A stretch of DNA of 64,000 nt from an uncultured Prevotellaceae bacterium (GCA_902786665.1 CADADN010000006.1:85278-149277), one strand, 5' to 3'; shown: positions 8,412-16,770, numbered from the stretch's first letter. A program made the numbers and translations. Notes: generated by a model from the letters alone, not told the origin.

Positions 8412-8552
8412 ATGAAAATCATAAACAAGGCCGAACCTACCTACTGTGACAGAAAATGTGACGCTCGATGTGACGCTCGGTGTGACGCTTGGTGTGACGC
8501 TTGGTGTGACGCTTGGTGTGACGTTTTCTTATATCCAAAAAAACCACTTTAA
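8412..8552 (+). CDS. possible small Cys-Asp repeat protein
   Basis: A 46-codon frame from ATG 8412 to TAA 8550-8552 reads MKIINKAEPTYCDRK, then CDAR twice, CDAW three times and CDVFLYPKKPL. It is made by the 12-bp repeat array in this frame. A second array about 70 bases downstream also reads CDAW in a different frame. Cysteine every four residues would suit metal binding, but a coding role is unproven and the frame may be just a by-product of the repeat. No family recognised. Confidence 0.25.
   Translation: MKIINKAEPTYCDRKCDARCDARCDAWCDAWCDAWCDVFLYPKKPL
8457..8528 (+). repeat. 12-bp tandem repeat array 1
   Basis: Units TGTGACGCTYGR start at 8457, 8469, 8481, 8493 and 8505, with a partial sixth at 8517. 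The last three full units are identical (TGTGACGCTTGG). Confidence 0.95.
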
Positions 8553-8595
8553 CATTTTGTTATTCAGACAGATGCAAGTTTTGCAATTTGAAGGG

Positions 8596-8649
8596 TGTGA
8601 CGGCTTGTGTGACGCTTGGTGTGACGCTTGGTGTGACGCTTGGTGTGAC
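8596..8649 (+). repeat. 12-bp tandem repeat array 2 and purine-rich tail
   Basis: The same unit recurs at 8596, 8608, 8620, 8632 and 8644. It is followed by an A/G-rich stretch (to about 8730) with a short C-rich interruption. A frame from ATG 8572 to 8958 reads CDGL, CDAW three times and then a lysine-rich tail. This 8288-8800 stretch holds no gene I would assert. It may be a relic of a mobile element, but no recombinase or att site is visible. Confidence 0.9.
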
Positions 8650-8799
8650 AAGGAAAAGAAGAAAAACAAAAGAAAGAAGAAAAACCCCCTGCACCCCCTA
8701 AAGAAGAAAAAAAACAAAAAAAAGAAAATAACACTCACACAACGTGCATGCATGCGAGAAAAATCACCCGTGTTTCGACAAAAAAACACCTCGAATTAT

Positions 8800-8830
8800 T
8801 TTGCACTTCGCTCGGTTTACACTAAATTTG
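8800..8830 (+). promoter_or_regulatory. promoter of the hut operon
   Basis: TTTG (8800-8803), 19 bases, TAAATTTG (8823-8830): a consensus-like Bacteroidota promoter about 170 bases ahead of the ftcD start. The intervening leader contains stacked small frames (see the leader feature). Confidence 0.75.
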
Positions 8831-8940
8831 CAACCGAAAGACACCACAGGAAGAGGGTTGGTGCAGAAACTGCAACAGACAGCCGCTTCCACAACCATTT
8901 GATTAAGCGAGTGCAGAAGAGCTTGCTCATTATGCCGAGC

Positions 8941-8987
8941 ATGAAAATAGTCGGATGAAATCCAACCATTTGACATGAAATCCAACC
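8941..8987 (+). promoter_or_regulatory. leader with stacked ATGA-coupled mini-frames before ftcD
   Basis: ATG 8941 gives MKIVG and stops at 8956-8958, overlapping ATG 8955. That frame gives MKSNHLT and stops at 8976-8978, overlapping ATG 8975. The third frame is in frame with ftcD. A 13-base repeat, ATGAAATCCAACC, lies at 8955-8967 and 8975-8987. Coupled translation or leader-peptide control (one His codon) is possible but only inferred. Confidence 0.35.
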
Positions 8988-9001
8988 TTAAAAGACGATA
9001 T

Positions 9002-10699
9002 ATGGAAAGACGAATCGTAGAGTGCGTCCCCAATTTCAGCGAAGGACGCAACGAAGAGACCATCAAACAGATTGCTGCCGAGATATCTGGCACGCCCGGT
9101 GTCACATTGCTCAACGTCGACCCCGGCGAGGCCACCAACCGCACGGTTATCACCTTCGTCGGTGAGCCGGAAGCCGTGGTGGAGGCCGCCTTCAGGGCGG
9201 TAAGGAAGGCAGGAGAGTTGATTGACATGCGGCAGCACCATGGCGCACATCCACGTATTGGAGCCACCGACGTGCTACCATTGATTCCCGTCAGTGGCAT
9301 CACCCTCGAAGAGTGTGCGGCTTTGTCACGCGACCTGGCACGGCGCATCGCCGACGAACTACGCATCCCCTGCTACTGCTACGAGGCAGCCGCCTTCACA
9401 GAGCGACGCCGCAACCTCGCCGTCTGCCGCGCAGGAGAATACGAAGGCATACCCAAGAAACTGTCCACGCCGGGTGAAGAGCCCGACTTCGGCAGCCGTC
9501 CGATGGACGACGACATCGCACGCACCGGATGCACCGTCGTTGGAGCACGTGACTTCCTCATCGCTGTCAATTTCAACCTCAACACCACGTCCACCCGCCG
9601 CGCCAACGCCATCGCCTTCGACGTGAGGGAGAAAGGGCGTCCTCGCCGAGAAGGCAACCCCATCACCGGCACGCCGATGAAGGATGCCGACGGCAACACC
9701 ATCATGATTCCCGGCACGTTGAAGAAGACGAAGGCCATCGGGTGGTTCATCGACGAATACGGAATCGCTCAAGTGTCGATGAACATCACCGACATCAACA
9801 CCACGCCGCTCCACAAAGCCTTCGACGAAGTGTGCCGCTGCGCACAACTGCGTGGCATACGCGTCACTGGCACCGAGATTGTAGGACTGGTGCCCAAGCG
9901 AGCCCTTGTCGAAGCAGGCAAGTATTTCCTGGAGAAGCAGCACCGCTCCACCGGCATCCCCGAACGCGACATCATCGACATCGCCATCCATTCCATGGGA
10001 CTGTCAGACCTGCGTCCTTTCAACCCCCGCGAGAAGGTCATAGAATACCTGTTGGAGGATGAGGACAAGAAAAAACGCCTGGCAGACCTCTCCGTCACCG
10101 CATTCGCCGAGGAGACATCCCGTGAGTCGCCAGCCCCGGGAGGGGGCACCATCTCCGCCTACATGGGTGCGTTGGGCGCCGCACTGGGCACGATGGTCGC
10201 CAACCTGTCCTCCCACAAGGCCGGATGGGACGAGCGTTGGGAGGAATTCAGTCGCCAAGCCGACGAAGGGCAGCAACTGATGGCCGAACTGCTCCATCTC
10301 GTCGACGAAGACACCGACGCCTTCAACCAGATCATGGCTGCCTTCGGAATGCCCAAGGGTACGGAGGAGGAACGCACCGCCCGTTCGGCTGCCATCCAAG
10401 CCGCCACGCTCCATGCCGCAGAGGTGCCCCTCCGCACGATGAAGGCTGCCTTGCGCGTCCTTCCCCTCTGCGAACGGATGGCTCGCGACGGCAACCCCAA
10501 CAGCATCTCCGATGCCGGCGTAGGTGCCTTGGCAGCCCGTTCCGCCGTCCTGGGAGCGGGACTTAACGTATGCATCAACGCCTCCTCGCTGAAAGACCGC
10601 ACCAAGGCCGACATGTTGAAGGCCGAGGCAGAGCGACTCATGGCAGAAGCCGAGAAGCAGGAGAAAGCCATCCTCGAACTGGTCAAGAATGGCATGTAG
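9002..10699 (+). CDS. ftcD: bifunctional glutamate formimidoyltransferase/formimidoyltetrahydrofolate cyclodeaminase
   Basis: FtcD finishes histidine breakdown. It moves the formimino group of N-formiminoglutamate to tetrahydrofolate, releasing glutamate, then deaminates 5-formimino-THF to 5,10-methenyl-THF. The 565-residue protein has the formiminotransferase N-terminal part (VECVPNFSEGRN at the start, then HHGAHPRIGATDV), its C-terminal subdomain, and a cyclodeaminase domain over the last 190 or so residues (SPAPGGGTISAYMGALGAAL; NPNSISDAGVGALAA). This is the fused, animal-type arrangement rather than separate genes. The start at 9002 gives the conserved N-terminus; an in-frame ATG at 8975 would add nine residues. 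First gene of the hut cluster. Confidence 0.93.
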   Translation: MERRIVECVPNFSEGRNEETIKQIAAEISGTPGVTLLNVDPGEATNRTVITFVGEPEAVVEAAFRAVRKAGELIDMRQHHGAHPRIGATDVLPLIPVSGITLEECAALSRDLARRIADELRIPCYCYEAAAFTERRRNLAVCRAGEYEGIPKKLSTPGEEPDFGSRPMDDDIARTGCTVVGARDFLIAVNFNLNTTSTRRANAIAFDVREKGRPRREGNPITGTPMKDADGNTIMIPGTLKKTKAIGWFIDEYGIAQVSMNITDINTTPLHKAFDEVCRCAQLRGIRVTGTEIVGLVPKRALVEAGKYFLEKQHRSTGIPERDIIDIAIHSMGLSDLRPFNPREKVIEYLLEDEDKKKRLADLSVTAFAEETSRESPAPGGGTISAYMGALGAALGTMVANLSSHKAGWDERWEEFSRQADEGQQLMAELLHLVDEDTDAFNQIMAAFGMPKGTEEERTARSAAIQAATLHAAEVPLRTMKAALRVLPLCERMARDGNPNSISDAGVGALAARSAVLGAGLNVCINASSLKDRTKADMLKAEAERLMAEAEKQEKAILELVKNGM

Positions 10700-10710
10700 A
10701 ATCATATATT

Positions 10711-10980
10711 CCGAATTAGAGAATTGAAGAATTATTCGTTCAAGACTCGTTGGATGGCAATTCTCTAATTCTCTAATTCGTGATAAAGAAAAACTTGAAA
10801 ACTTGACAGAAAAATCTAATCATACGCAAATACACGACTATGACGACAAATCCCGAATTAGAGAATTGAAGAATCATTCGTTCAAGACTCGTTGGATGGC
10901 AATTCTCTAATTCGTGATAAAGAAAAACTTGAAAACTTGACAGAAAAATCTAATCATACGCAAATACACGACTATGACAA
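10711..10980 (+). repeat. tandem duplication with hairpins between ftcD and hutU
   Basis: Copy A (10711-10849) and copy B (10853-10980) are nearly identical; B lacks one CTCTAATT unit. Each has a perfect 14-bp inverted repeat: GAATTAGAGAATTG with CAATTCTCTAATTC at 10713-10726/10758-10771 and 10855-10868/10900-10913. Each copy ends with the same CACGACTATGAC sequence. In B this is the hutU start codon (10974). In A (10840) it opens a nine-codon frame, MTTNPELEN. The structure could be an attenuator or RNA-processing site within the operon. Confidence 0.9.
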
Positions 10981-13001
10981 CAACTGAATTCCAACAAGCC
11001 ATCAGGGCGGGCATCCCCGACACGCTCCCTCCAGCCAAGGCATACGACCCCAGCATCAACCACGCCCCCAAGCGCAAGGACATCCTCAGCGACGAGGAGA
11101 AGCGCCTCGCCTTGCGCAACGCACTGCGCTACATCCCCGAACACCTCCACGCCACCCTGGCAGGGGAGTTCGCCGCCGAGTTACACCAATACGGGCGCAT
11201 CTACATGTACCGCTATCGTCCCGAATACGACATCCACGCCCGTCCGATCGACGAATATCCCTGTCGCTCACGACAGGCTGCCGCCATCATGCTGATGATA
11301 CAAAACAACCTCGACCCGAAAGTGGCACAGCACCCTCACGAACTCATCATCTACGGCGGCAACGGTGCCATTTTCCAAAACTGGGCGCAATACCGTCTGA
11401 CGATGCGATACCTGAGCGAGATGACCGACGACCAGACGCTGGTGATGTATTCCGGGCATCCCCTAGGACTGTTCCCCTCGCATCCCGATGCCCCACGCGT
11501 GGTGGTGACCAACGGCATGGTGATTCCAAACTACTCGAAGCCCGACGACTGGGAGCGCCTGAACGCACTCGGCGTGAGCCAGTACGGACAGATGACCGCG
11601 GGTTCATACATGTACATCGGACCGCAAGGCATCGTCCACGGCACCACCATCACCGTGCTCAATGCCGCACGCCGCCGCTTCCGTCCCGGACAGACCGACA
11701 CCCACGGGATGTTGTTCGTCTCGGCGGGACTTGGTGGAATGTCGGGCGCCCAACCCAAGGCCGGAAACATCGCCGGCGTGGTCAGCGTGGTGGCGGAAAT
11801 CAATCCAAAGGCCGCTATGAAACGCTATGAACAAGGATGGGTGGACGAAGTGCACGACAACCTCGACGAACTCATCCCCGCCATCCGCGAGGCCGTCGCC
11901 AGGAAAAAGACCGTGTCGATGGCTTACCTGGGCAACGTGGTGGACCTGTGGGAGCGTCTTGCCAAGGAAGATGTCGATGTGGACCTCGGCAGCGACCAGA
12001 CCTCCCTCCACAACCCATGGGCCGGAGGATACTATCCCGTCGGCCTGACGATGGAGGAGTCGAAACGGATGATGGCGGAAGAGCCTGAGCGATTCAAGGA
12101 ACATGTGCGAGCCTCCCTCCGCAGGCAAGTGGCCGCCATCAACCAACTCGCCACACGAGGCATGTATTTCTTCGACTACGGCAACGCCTTCCTGCTTGAG
12201 GCCAGTCGTGCCGGGGCCGACGTGGTGCTTCCCGACGGGCGCTTCCGCTATCCGTCCTATGTGCAGGACATCATGGGACCCTTGTTCTTCGACTACGGCT
12301 TCGGACCCTTCCGATGGGTATGCACCTCCTGTTCGCCCGACGACCTCGCCCTCACCGACCAACTCGCCGGCGACGCCTTGGAGGCGTTGCGCGCCACCGC
12401 ACCCGAAGACATCAGGGGACAACTCGACGACAACATACACTGGATACGCGAGGCAGGACGCAACCACCTCGTGGTGGGGTCGCAAGCCCGCATCCTCTAT
12501 GCCGACGCACAAGGACGCACGGCCATCGCCTTGGCCTTCAACGATGCCATCCGCGACGGCAGGCTCACCGCACCCGTCGTCCTGGGGCGCGACCACCACG
12601 ACGTGTCGGGCACCGACTCCCCCTATCGGGAGACGAGCAACATCTACGACGGTTCGCAACACTGTGCCGACATGGCTGTGCAAAACGTCATCGGCGACGC
12701 CTTCCGAGGCGCCACGTGGGTGTCGTTGCACAACGGCGGCGGCGTGGGCTGGGGAGAAGTCATCAACGGCGGCTTCGGCATGGTCATCGACGGCAGCGAG
12801 GAGAGCGAGCGACACATCAAGGAGATGCTCCTCTGGGATGTGAACAACGGCATAGCACGACGCAGTTGGGCTCGCAACCAAGGCAGCATGGACGCCATCC
12901 GCCGAGAGATGGAACGCACGCCCGGGTTGACCGTCACCCTTCCTCATCTGGCCGACGACCAACTCATCGCATCCGCCCTTTGTCCCACACAAAAACCTTG
13001 A
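10974..13001 (+). CDS. hutU: urocanate hydratase
   Basis: HutU adds water to urocanate, giving 4-imidazolone-5-propanoate, with tightly bound NAD+ as an electrophile. The 675-residue protein is the long form, compared with about 555 residues in proteobacteria. It contains the NAD-domain signatures GGNGAIFQNWAQYRL, YSGHPLGLFPS and FVSAGLGGMSGAQPKA, then GSDQTSLHNPW and a C-terminal HNGGGVGWGEVINGGFG. hutH begins four bases after its stop. Its start codon lies in the second copy of the duplicated leader, so initiation may be affected by the adjacent hairpin. Confidence 0.95.
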   Translation: MTTTEFQQAIRAGIPDTLPPAKAYDPSINHAPKRKDILSDEEKRLALRNALRYIPEHLHATLAGEFAAELHQYGRIYMYRYRPEYDIHARPIDEYPCRSRQAAAIMLMIQNNLDPKVAQHPHELIIYGGNGAIFQNWAQYRLTMRYLSEMTDDQTLVMYSGHPLGLFPSHPDAPRVVVTNGMVIPNYSKPDDWERLNALGVSQYGQMTAGSYMYIGPQGIVHGTTITVLNAARRRFRPGQTDTHGMLFVSAGLGGMSGAQPKAGNIAGVVSVVAEINPKAAMKRYEQGWVDEVHDNLDELIPAIREAVARKKTVSMAYLGNVVDLWERLAKEDVDVDLGSDQTSLHNPWAGGYYPVGLTMEESKRMMAEEPERFKEHVRASLRRQVAAINQLATRGMYFFDYGNAFLLEASRAGADVVLPDGRFRYPSYVQDIMGPLFFDYGFGPFRWVCTSCSPDDLALTDQLAGDALEALRATAPEDIRGQLDDNIHWIREAGRNHLVVGSQARILYADAQGRTAIALAFNDAIRDGRLTAPVVLGRDHHDVSGTDSPYRETSNIYDGSQHCADMAVQNVIGDAFRGATWVSLHNGGGVGWGEVINGGFGMVIDGSEESERHIKEMLLWDVNNGIARRSWARNQGSMDAIRREMERTPGLTVTLPHLADDQLIASALCPTQKP

Positions 13002-13005
13002 GAAG

Positions 13006-14493
13006 ATGATACACAAGATAAGTGCCGAACATCTGAGCCAGGACCTCATCGACGAGATCATCACCAAAGGCTACAAGTTGGAACTGAGTGACGACTCCCG
13101 TGCACGCATCCTGCGTTGCCGGGAGTACCTCGAGAAGAAGATAGCGGAAGCCGACACCCCCATCTACGGTGTCACCACCGGCTTCGGGTCGTTGTGCGAC
13201 ATCAACATCGACGCCGACCAGATGGCGGAGTTGCAGGTCAACCTCATCATGTCGCACGCCTGCGGCATCGGCAACCGACTGCCCAATGAAGTGGTGAAAA
13301 TCATGCTGCTGCTCAAGGTGCAATCGCTGAGTTACGGACATTCCGGCTGCAAACTCGACACGGTGGAGCGCCTCGTGGATTTCTTCAACAACGACATCTA
13401 CCCCATCGTCTACGAGCAAGGGTCGGTGGGGGCATCCGGCGACCTTGTCCCTCTCGCACACCTCAGCCTTCCCCTGCTGGGCCTCGGCGAAGTGGAATAC
13501 AAGGGCGAGCGTATGAGTGGTGAGGATTTGCTCAACAGGATGGGGTGGCAACCCATCCACCTCGGGTCGAAAGAAGGGTTGGCCCTGCTCAACGGCACGC
13601 AGAACATGAGTGCGTTGGCCGTATGGTCGCTCATCAAGGCCAAGCGAATCGTCGCCTGGGCCGACACGATAGCCGCGATGTCATTGGAAGCTTTCGACGG
13701 AAGGACAGAACCTTTCAACGTCGCCGTACACTGGGTGCGCGCCCATAGGGGACAGTTGGCCACTGCCGTCAAGATGAACGAGTTGTTGCGCAATAGCGAG
13801 ATGGCCTCTCAGCCAAAAACCAACGTTCAAGACCCCTATTCCTTCCGTTGCATACCCCAGGTGCATGGAGCGGTGAAGGACACCCTCTCCTACGTGAAAG
13901 GCATCATCTACATCGAAATCAACGCCGCCACCGACAATCCCACCATCTGTCCGGAGGAAGACCTCATCATCTCCGCAGGCAACTTCCACGGCGAACCCAT
14001 CGCATTGCCCATGGACTTCCTGTGCATCGCCATGAGCGAGTTGGGCAACATCTCCGAGCGACGCACCTACAAACTGGTGTCGGGCAAGCGCGGACTGCCC
14101 AGTTTCCTCGTGGCGGAACCAGGGCTGAACAGCGGTTTCATGATTGCCCAATACACGGCAGCATCCATCGTCAGTCAAAGCAAGACCCTCTGCATGCCTT
14201 CGTCGGCAGACAGCATACCCACTTCGCAGGGACAGGAAGACCACGTGAGCATGGGTGCAAACGCAGGAACAAAACTCCTCCGCATCACCGACAACACCGA
14301 GCGCGTGCTCGCCATCGAACTGTTCACTGCCGCACAGGCACTCGACTTCCGACGCCCCCTGCGCACCTCACCCATCCTGGAGCGAATACACTCCGCCTAT
14401 CGCGAAAGGGTGCCGTTCATCACCCACGACGTGGTGATGTATCCCTATATCGCCGAGACCGTCCGCTTCATGAGGGAGTATGGGGAGGAGTGA
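13006..14493 (+). CDS. hutH: histidine ammonia-lyase
   Basis: HutH removes ammonia from L-histidine to form urocanate, the first step of the pathway. The 495-residue protein shows the Ala-Ser-Gly triad (143-145, in GSVGASGDLVPLAHLSL) that cyclises to the MIO electrophile. The family's YGVTTGFG (about 54-61) and the C-terminal QEDHVSMG segment are also present. Length is normal. It sits four bases after hutU and 55 bases before hutI, so co-translation in one operon is likely, though hutH comes third in gene order. Confidence 0.96.
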   Translation: MIHKISAEHLSQDLIDEIITKGYKLELSDDSRARILRCREYLEKKIAEADTPIYGVTTGFGSLCDINIDADQMAELQVNLIMSHACGIGNRLPNEVVKIMLLLKVQSLSYGHSGCKLDTVERLVDFFNNDIYPIVYEQGSVGASGDLVPLAHLSLPLLGLGEVEYKGERMSGEDLLNRMGWQPIHLGSKEGLALLNGTQNMSALAVWSLIKAKRIVAWADTIAAMSLEAFDGRTEPFNVAVHWVRAHRGQLATAVKMNELLRNSEMASQPKTNVQDPYSFRCIPQVHGAVKDTLSYVKGIIYIEINAATDNPTICPEEDLIISAGNFHGEPIALPMDFLCIAMSELGNISERRTYKLVSGKRGLPSFLVAEPGLNSGFMIAQYTAASIVSQSKTLCMPSSADSIPTSQGQEDHVSMGANAGTKLLRITDNTERVLAIELFTAAQALDFRRPLRTSPILERIHSAYRERVPFITHDVVMYPYIAETVRFMREYGEE

Positions 14494-14533
14494 TCGGAGT
14501 AATCGGAGTTATCGGAGTGATCGGAGTAATCGG
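14490..14533 (+). repeat. 9-bp tandem repeat between hutH and hutI
   Basis: About 4.7 copies of an ATCGGAGTA-type unit start at the hutH stop codon and fill most of the spacer. The same unit makes up the array at 35036-35149. Confidence 0.9.
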
Positions 14534-14548
14534 AAAAACCATCTTGCA

Positions 14549-15790
14549 ATGAAAACCTTGATTTATAATATCGGGATGCTGGCTGGCATCCACCCCGTCG
14601 AGACACGTCGCCTTCAAGGCGGCGAGTTGGGAGAGATGGGTGTCATCGATGATGCCTGGCTGCTCATCGACGACGACCGCATCGCCTCCTTCGGGAAAAT
14701 GAAAGACCTCGACAAACTGGTCTTGGGAGAGGACACCGCCATCGATGCCGAAGGCGGCGCGGTGCTGCCTTGCTGGTGCGACCCTCACACGCATCTTGTT
14801 TATCCCGGCAGCCGCGAGGGGGAGTTTGTAGATAAGATACGCGGCCTCTCCTATGCAGAGATTGCCCGTCGCGGAGGGGGCATCCTCAACTCTGCCGACC
14901 GCCTCCACGCCATGAGCGAGGACGAATTGTTTTCCGACACAATGCAACGTCTCGAGGAATTGATTGCCACCGGCACGGGGTGCGTGGAAATCAAGAGCGG
15001 CTACGGGCTCAACACCGCCGACGAACTGAAGATGCTGCGTGTGGTGAAGCGCTTGCAGCAGAGTTCACCACTGAAAATTGTCAGCACCTTTCTCGGAGCG
15101 CATGCGGTAGGGAGGAACTATGCCGGGAGGCAAAGCGACTATGTGGCCCTGGTCATCGACGAGATGATTCCCGCCGTAGCAAAAGAGGGGCTGGCAGATT
15201 ATGTCGACGTGTTCTGCGACGACGGTTTCTTCACCCCAGAAGAAACGGAACGCATCCTGCAAACCGGCGCCAGCCATGGCATGCGTCCCAAAATCCATGC
15301 TTGCGAACTGGCTTCTTCCGGCGGCGTCAGAGTCGGAGTGGAGCACCAGGCGCTCTCCATCGACCATTTGGAGAACGCCAGCGACGAGGACCTGCAAATG
15401 TTGGCAGGCACCGGCACCATGCCCACCCTGTTGCCCGGCACCTCCTTCTTCCTCAACATGCCTTACGCCAAAGGCCGCCATATGATAGACAGTGGATTGG
15501 GCATTGCACTCGCATCTGACTGCAACCCGGGCAGCACGCCCTCGTCGGATATGAAGTTCGTGGTTTCCCTGGCCTGCATAAAAATGCGGCTCACGCCAGT
15601 AGAGGCCATCAACGCCGCCACACTAAACGCCGCCTACGCCATGGGGGTGGAAAAAGACTACGGCTCCATCACCGTGGGCAAGAAAGCCAACTTGCAAATC
15701 CTGCACCCCATCCCCTCCCTCGACTACATCCCCTACGCCTACACCCGCCGTCTGGTCAAGAGGATGGTGCTGGAAGGAAGGATGGTCTAG
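14549..15790 (+). CDS. hutI: imidazolonepropionase
   Basis: HutI hydrolyses 4-imidazolone-5-propanoate to N-formimino-L-glutamate, the substrate of FtcD. The 413-residue amidohydrolase-fold protein has the metal-binding CDPHTHLVYPGSR and then GGGILNS, EIKSGYGL, FLGAHAVG, HACELASSGG and SDCNPGS, all typical of the family. The frame is open from 14480, but that extension is translated from the 9-bp repeat, so the ATG at 14549 is the start. It closes the four-gene hut cluster; no hut regulator or transporter is next to it. Confidence 0.95.
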   Translation: MKTLIYNIGMLAGIHPVETRRLQGGELGEMGVIDDAWLLIDDDRIASFGKMKDLDKLVLGEDTAIDAEGGAVLPCWCDPHTHLVYPGSREGEFVDKIRGLSYAEIARRGGGILNSADRLHAMSEDELFSDTMQRLEELIATGTGCVEIKSGYGLNTADELKMLRVVKRLQQSSPLKIVSTFLGAHAVGRNYAGRQSDYVALVIDEMIPAVAKEGLADYVDVFCDDGFFTPEETERILQTGASHGMRPKIHACELASSGGVRVGVEHQALSIDHLENASDEDLQMLAGTGTMPTLLPGTSFFLNMPYAKGRHMIDSGLGIALASDCNPGSTPSSDMKFVVSLACIKMRLTPVEAINAATLNAAYAMGVEKDYGSITVGKKANLQILHPIPSLDYIPYAYTRRLVKRMVLEGRMV

Positions 15791-15827
15791 TATCCCTAGG
15801 AAGACTAGACCCTCTAAGACTACCAGC

Positions 15828-15970
15828 AAAGCAAAAACTTCGGCTTTTGCTTTGCATTGTATTCGGCTTTCACTACCTTTGCCAAAAGGCGAAGGTAGGA
15901 TGCGCCTCAACAATGAAAGCAAAAACTTCGGCTTTTGCTTTGCATTGTATTCGGCTTTCACTACCTTTGC
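15828..15970 (+). promoter_or_regulatory. duplicated promoter of pyrE with inverted repeat
   Basis: A 55-bp block is present twice, identically, at 15828-15882 and 15916-15970. Each holds TTTG, 19 bases and TACCTTTG (15851-15854/15874-15881 and 15939-15942/15962-15969). Each also starts with AAAGCAAAA facing TTTTGCTTT around an eight-base spacer, overlapping the -33 element. The inverted repeat could be an operator, or the weak terminator of hutI. Confidence 0.8.
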
Positions 15971-15991
15971 ACCCATAAAACATCAAGCGAT

Positions 15992-16630
15992 ATGGAAATG
16001 GACAACCTCAAGAAAGACTTCGCCCGGCGACTACTGGGCATCAAAGCCATCAAACTCCAACCCAACAACCCCTTCACATGGGCATCGGGATGGAAGTCAC
16101 CCTTCTACTGCGACAACCGCAAGACACTCTCTTACCCTGAGTTGCGCAACTATGTGAAGTTGGAACTCACCCACGCCATCCTGGAACATTTCCCCGAAGT
16201 GGAAGCCATCGCCGGGGTGGCAACCGGAGCCATCCCTCAAGGCGCACTCGTGGCCGACGCGCTCTGCCTGCCCTTCGTATATATCCGCAACAAACCCAAG
16301 GACCACGGACTGGAGAACCTCATCGAAGGTGAGCTGCGCCCCAACACCAAGGTGGTGGTGGTGGAAGACCTGGTGTCCACGGGCGGCAGCAGCCTCAAAG
16401 CCGTGGAAGCCATCCGAAAGAACGCCTGCGAGGTCATCGGCATGGTGGCTTCCTACACCTATGGCTTCCCCGTGGCCGAGGAGGCCTTCCGTGCTGCCAA
16501 CGTGCAACTGGTCACCCTCACCGACTATGACCATGTGGTGGCCACGGCTCTCGAGACAGGCTACATCGCCGAAACCGACATCCAACTCCTCAACGAGTGG
16601 AGGAAAGACCCTGCCTCCTGGATGAAATGA
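15992..16630 (+). CDS. pyrE: orotate phosphoribosyltransferase
   Basis: PyrE joins orotate to PRPP, giving orotidine 5'-phosphate in pyrimidine synthesis. The 212-residue protein shows the substrate stretch FTWASGWKSPFYCDNRKTLSYP, split here as FTWASGWKSPFY then CDNR, a GVATGAIPQGA loop and the PRPP motif VVVVEDLVSTGGSSL. The ATG at 15992 is 22 bases after the nearer -7 box; a second ATG lies two codons on. A short coding gap separates it from an SRPBCC-like gene and argH, so these may be co-transcribed. Confidence 0.95.
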   Translation: MEMDNLKKDFARRLLGIKAIKLQPNNPFTWASGWKSPFYCDNRKTLSYPELRNYVKLELTHAILEHFPEVEAIAGVATGAIPQGALVADALCLPFVYIRNKPKDHGLENLIEGELRPNTKVVVVEDLVSTGGSSLKAVEAIRKNACEVIGMVASYTYGFPVAEEAFRAANVQLVTLTDYDHVVATALETGYIAETDIQLLNEWRKDPASWMK

Positions 16631-16711
16631 CCTGAGACACGGGGCCCTTGTCACTAATCACCAGTCACGAGTCCCCTGCCCGAGTCCCCTGTCCTAGTCC
16701 CTGTCCCCTTT

Positions 16712-16730
16712 GCCGCGACAGTGTCGCGGC
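16712..16730. repeat. 19-bp palindrome
   Basis: GCCGCGACA and TGTCGCGGC are perfect inverted copies around a single G. A sister palindrome at 48374-48390 has the same design with paired G-to-A/C-to-T changes. The surrounding 16631-16711 has GAGTCCCCTG-type direct repeats. Confidence 0.75.
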
Positions 16731-16770
16731 CTCATCATCAACATCACAGCAACCACATCCCTACACCGAC

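Noticed and set aside
8457-8649. CRISPR array
   Set aside because: The units are 12 bp and directly abutting, with no unique spacers and no cas genes nearby.
8446-8958. 170-codon gene covering both repeat arrays
   Set aside because: The frame reads the first array as VTLG and the second as CDAW, so it is a product of repeat phase; no family or codon bias supports it as one gene.
14480-14548. N-terminal extension of HutI
   Set aside because: It is translated from the tandem repeat (repeated RSDRSNRS) and ends right before the conserved start.
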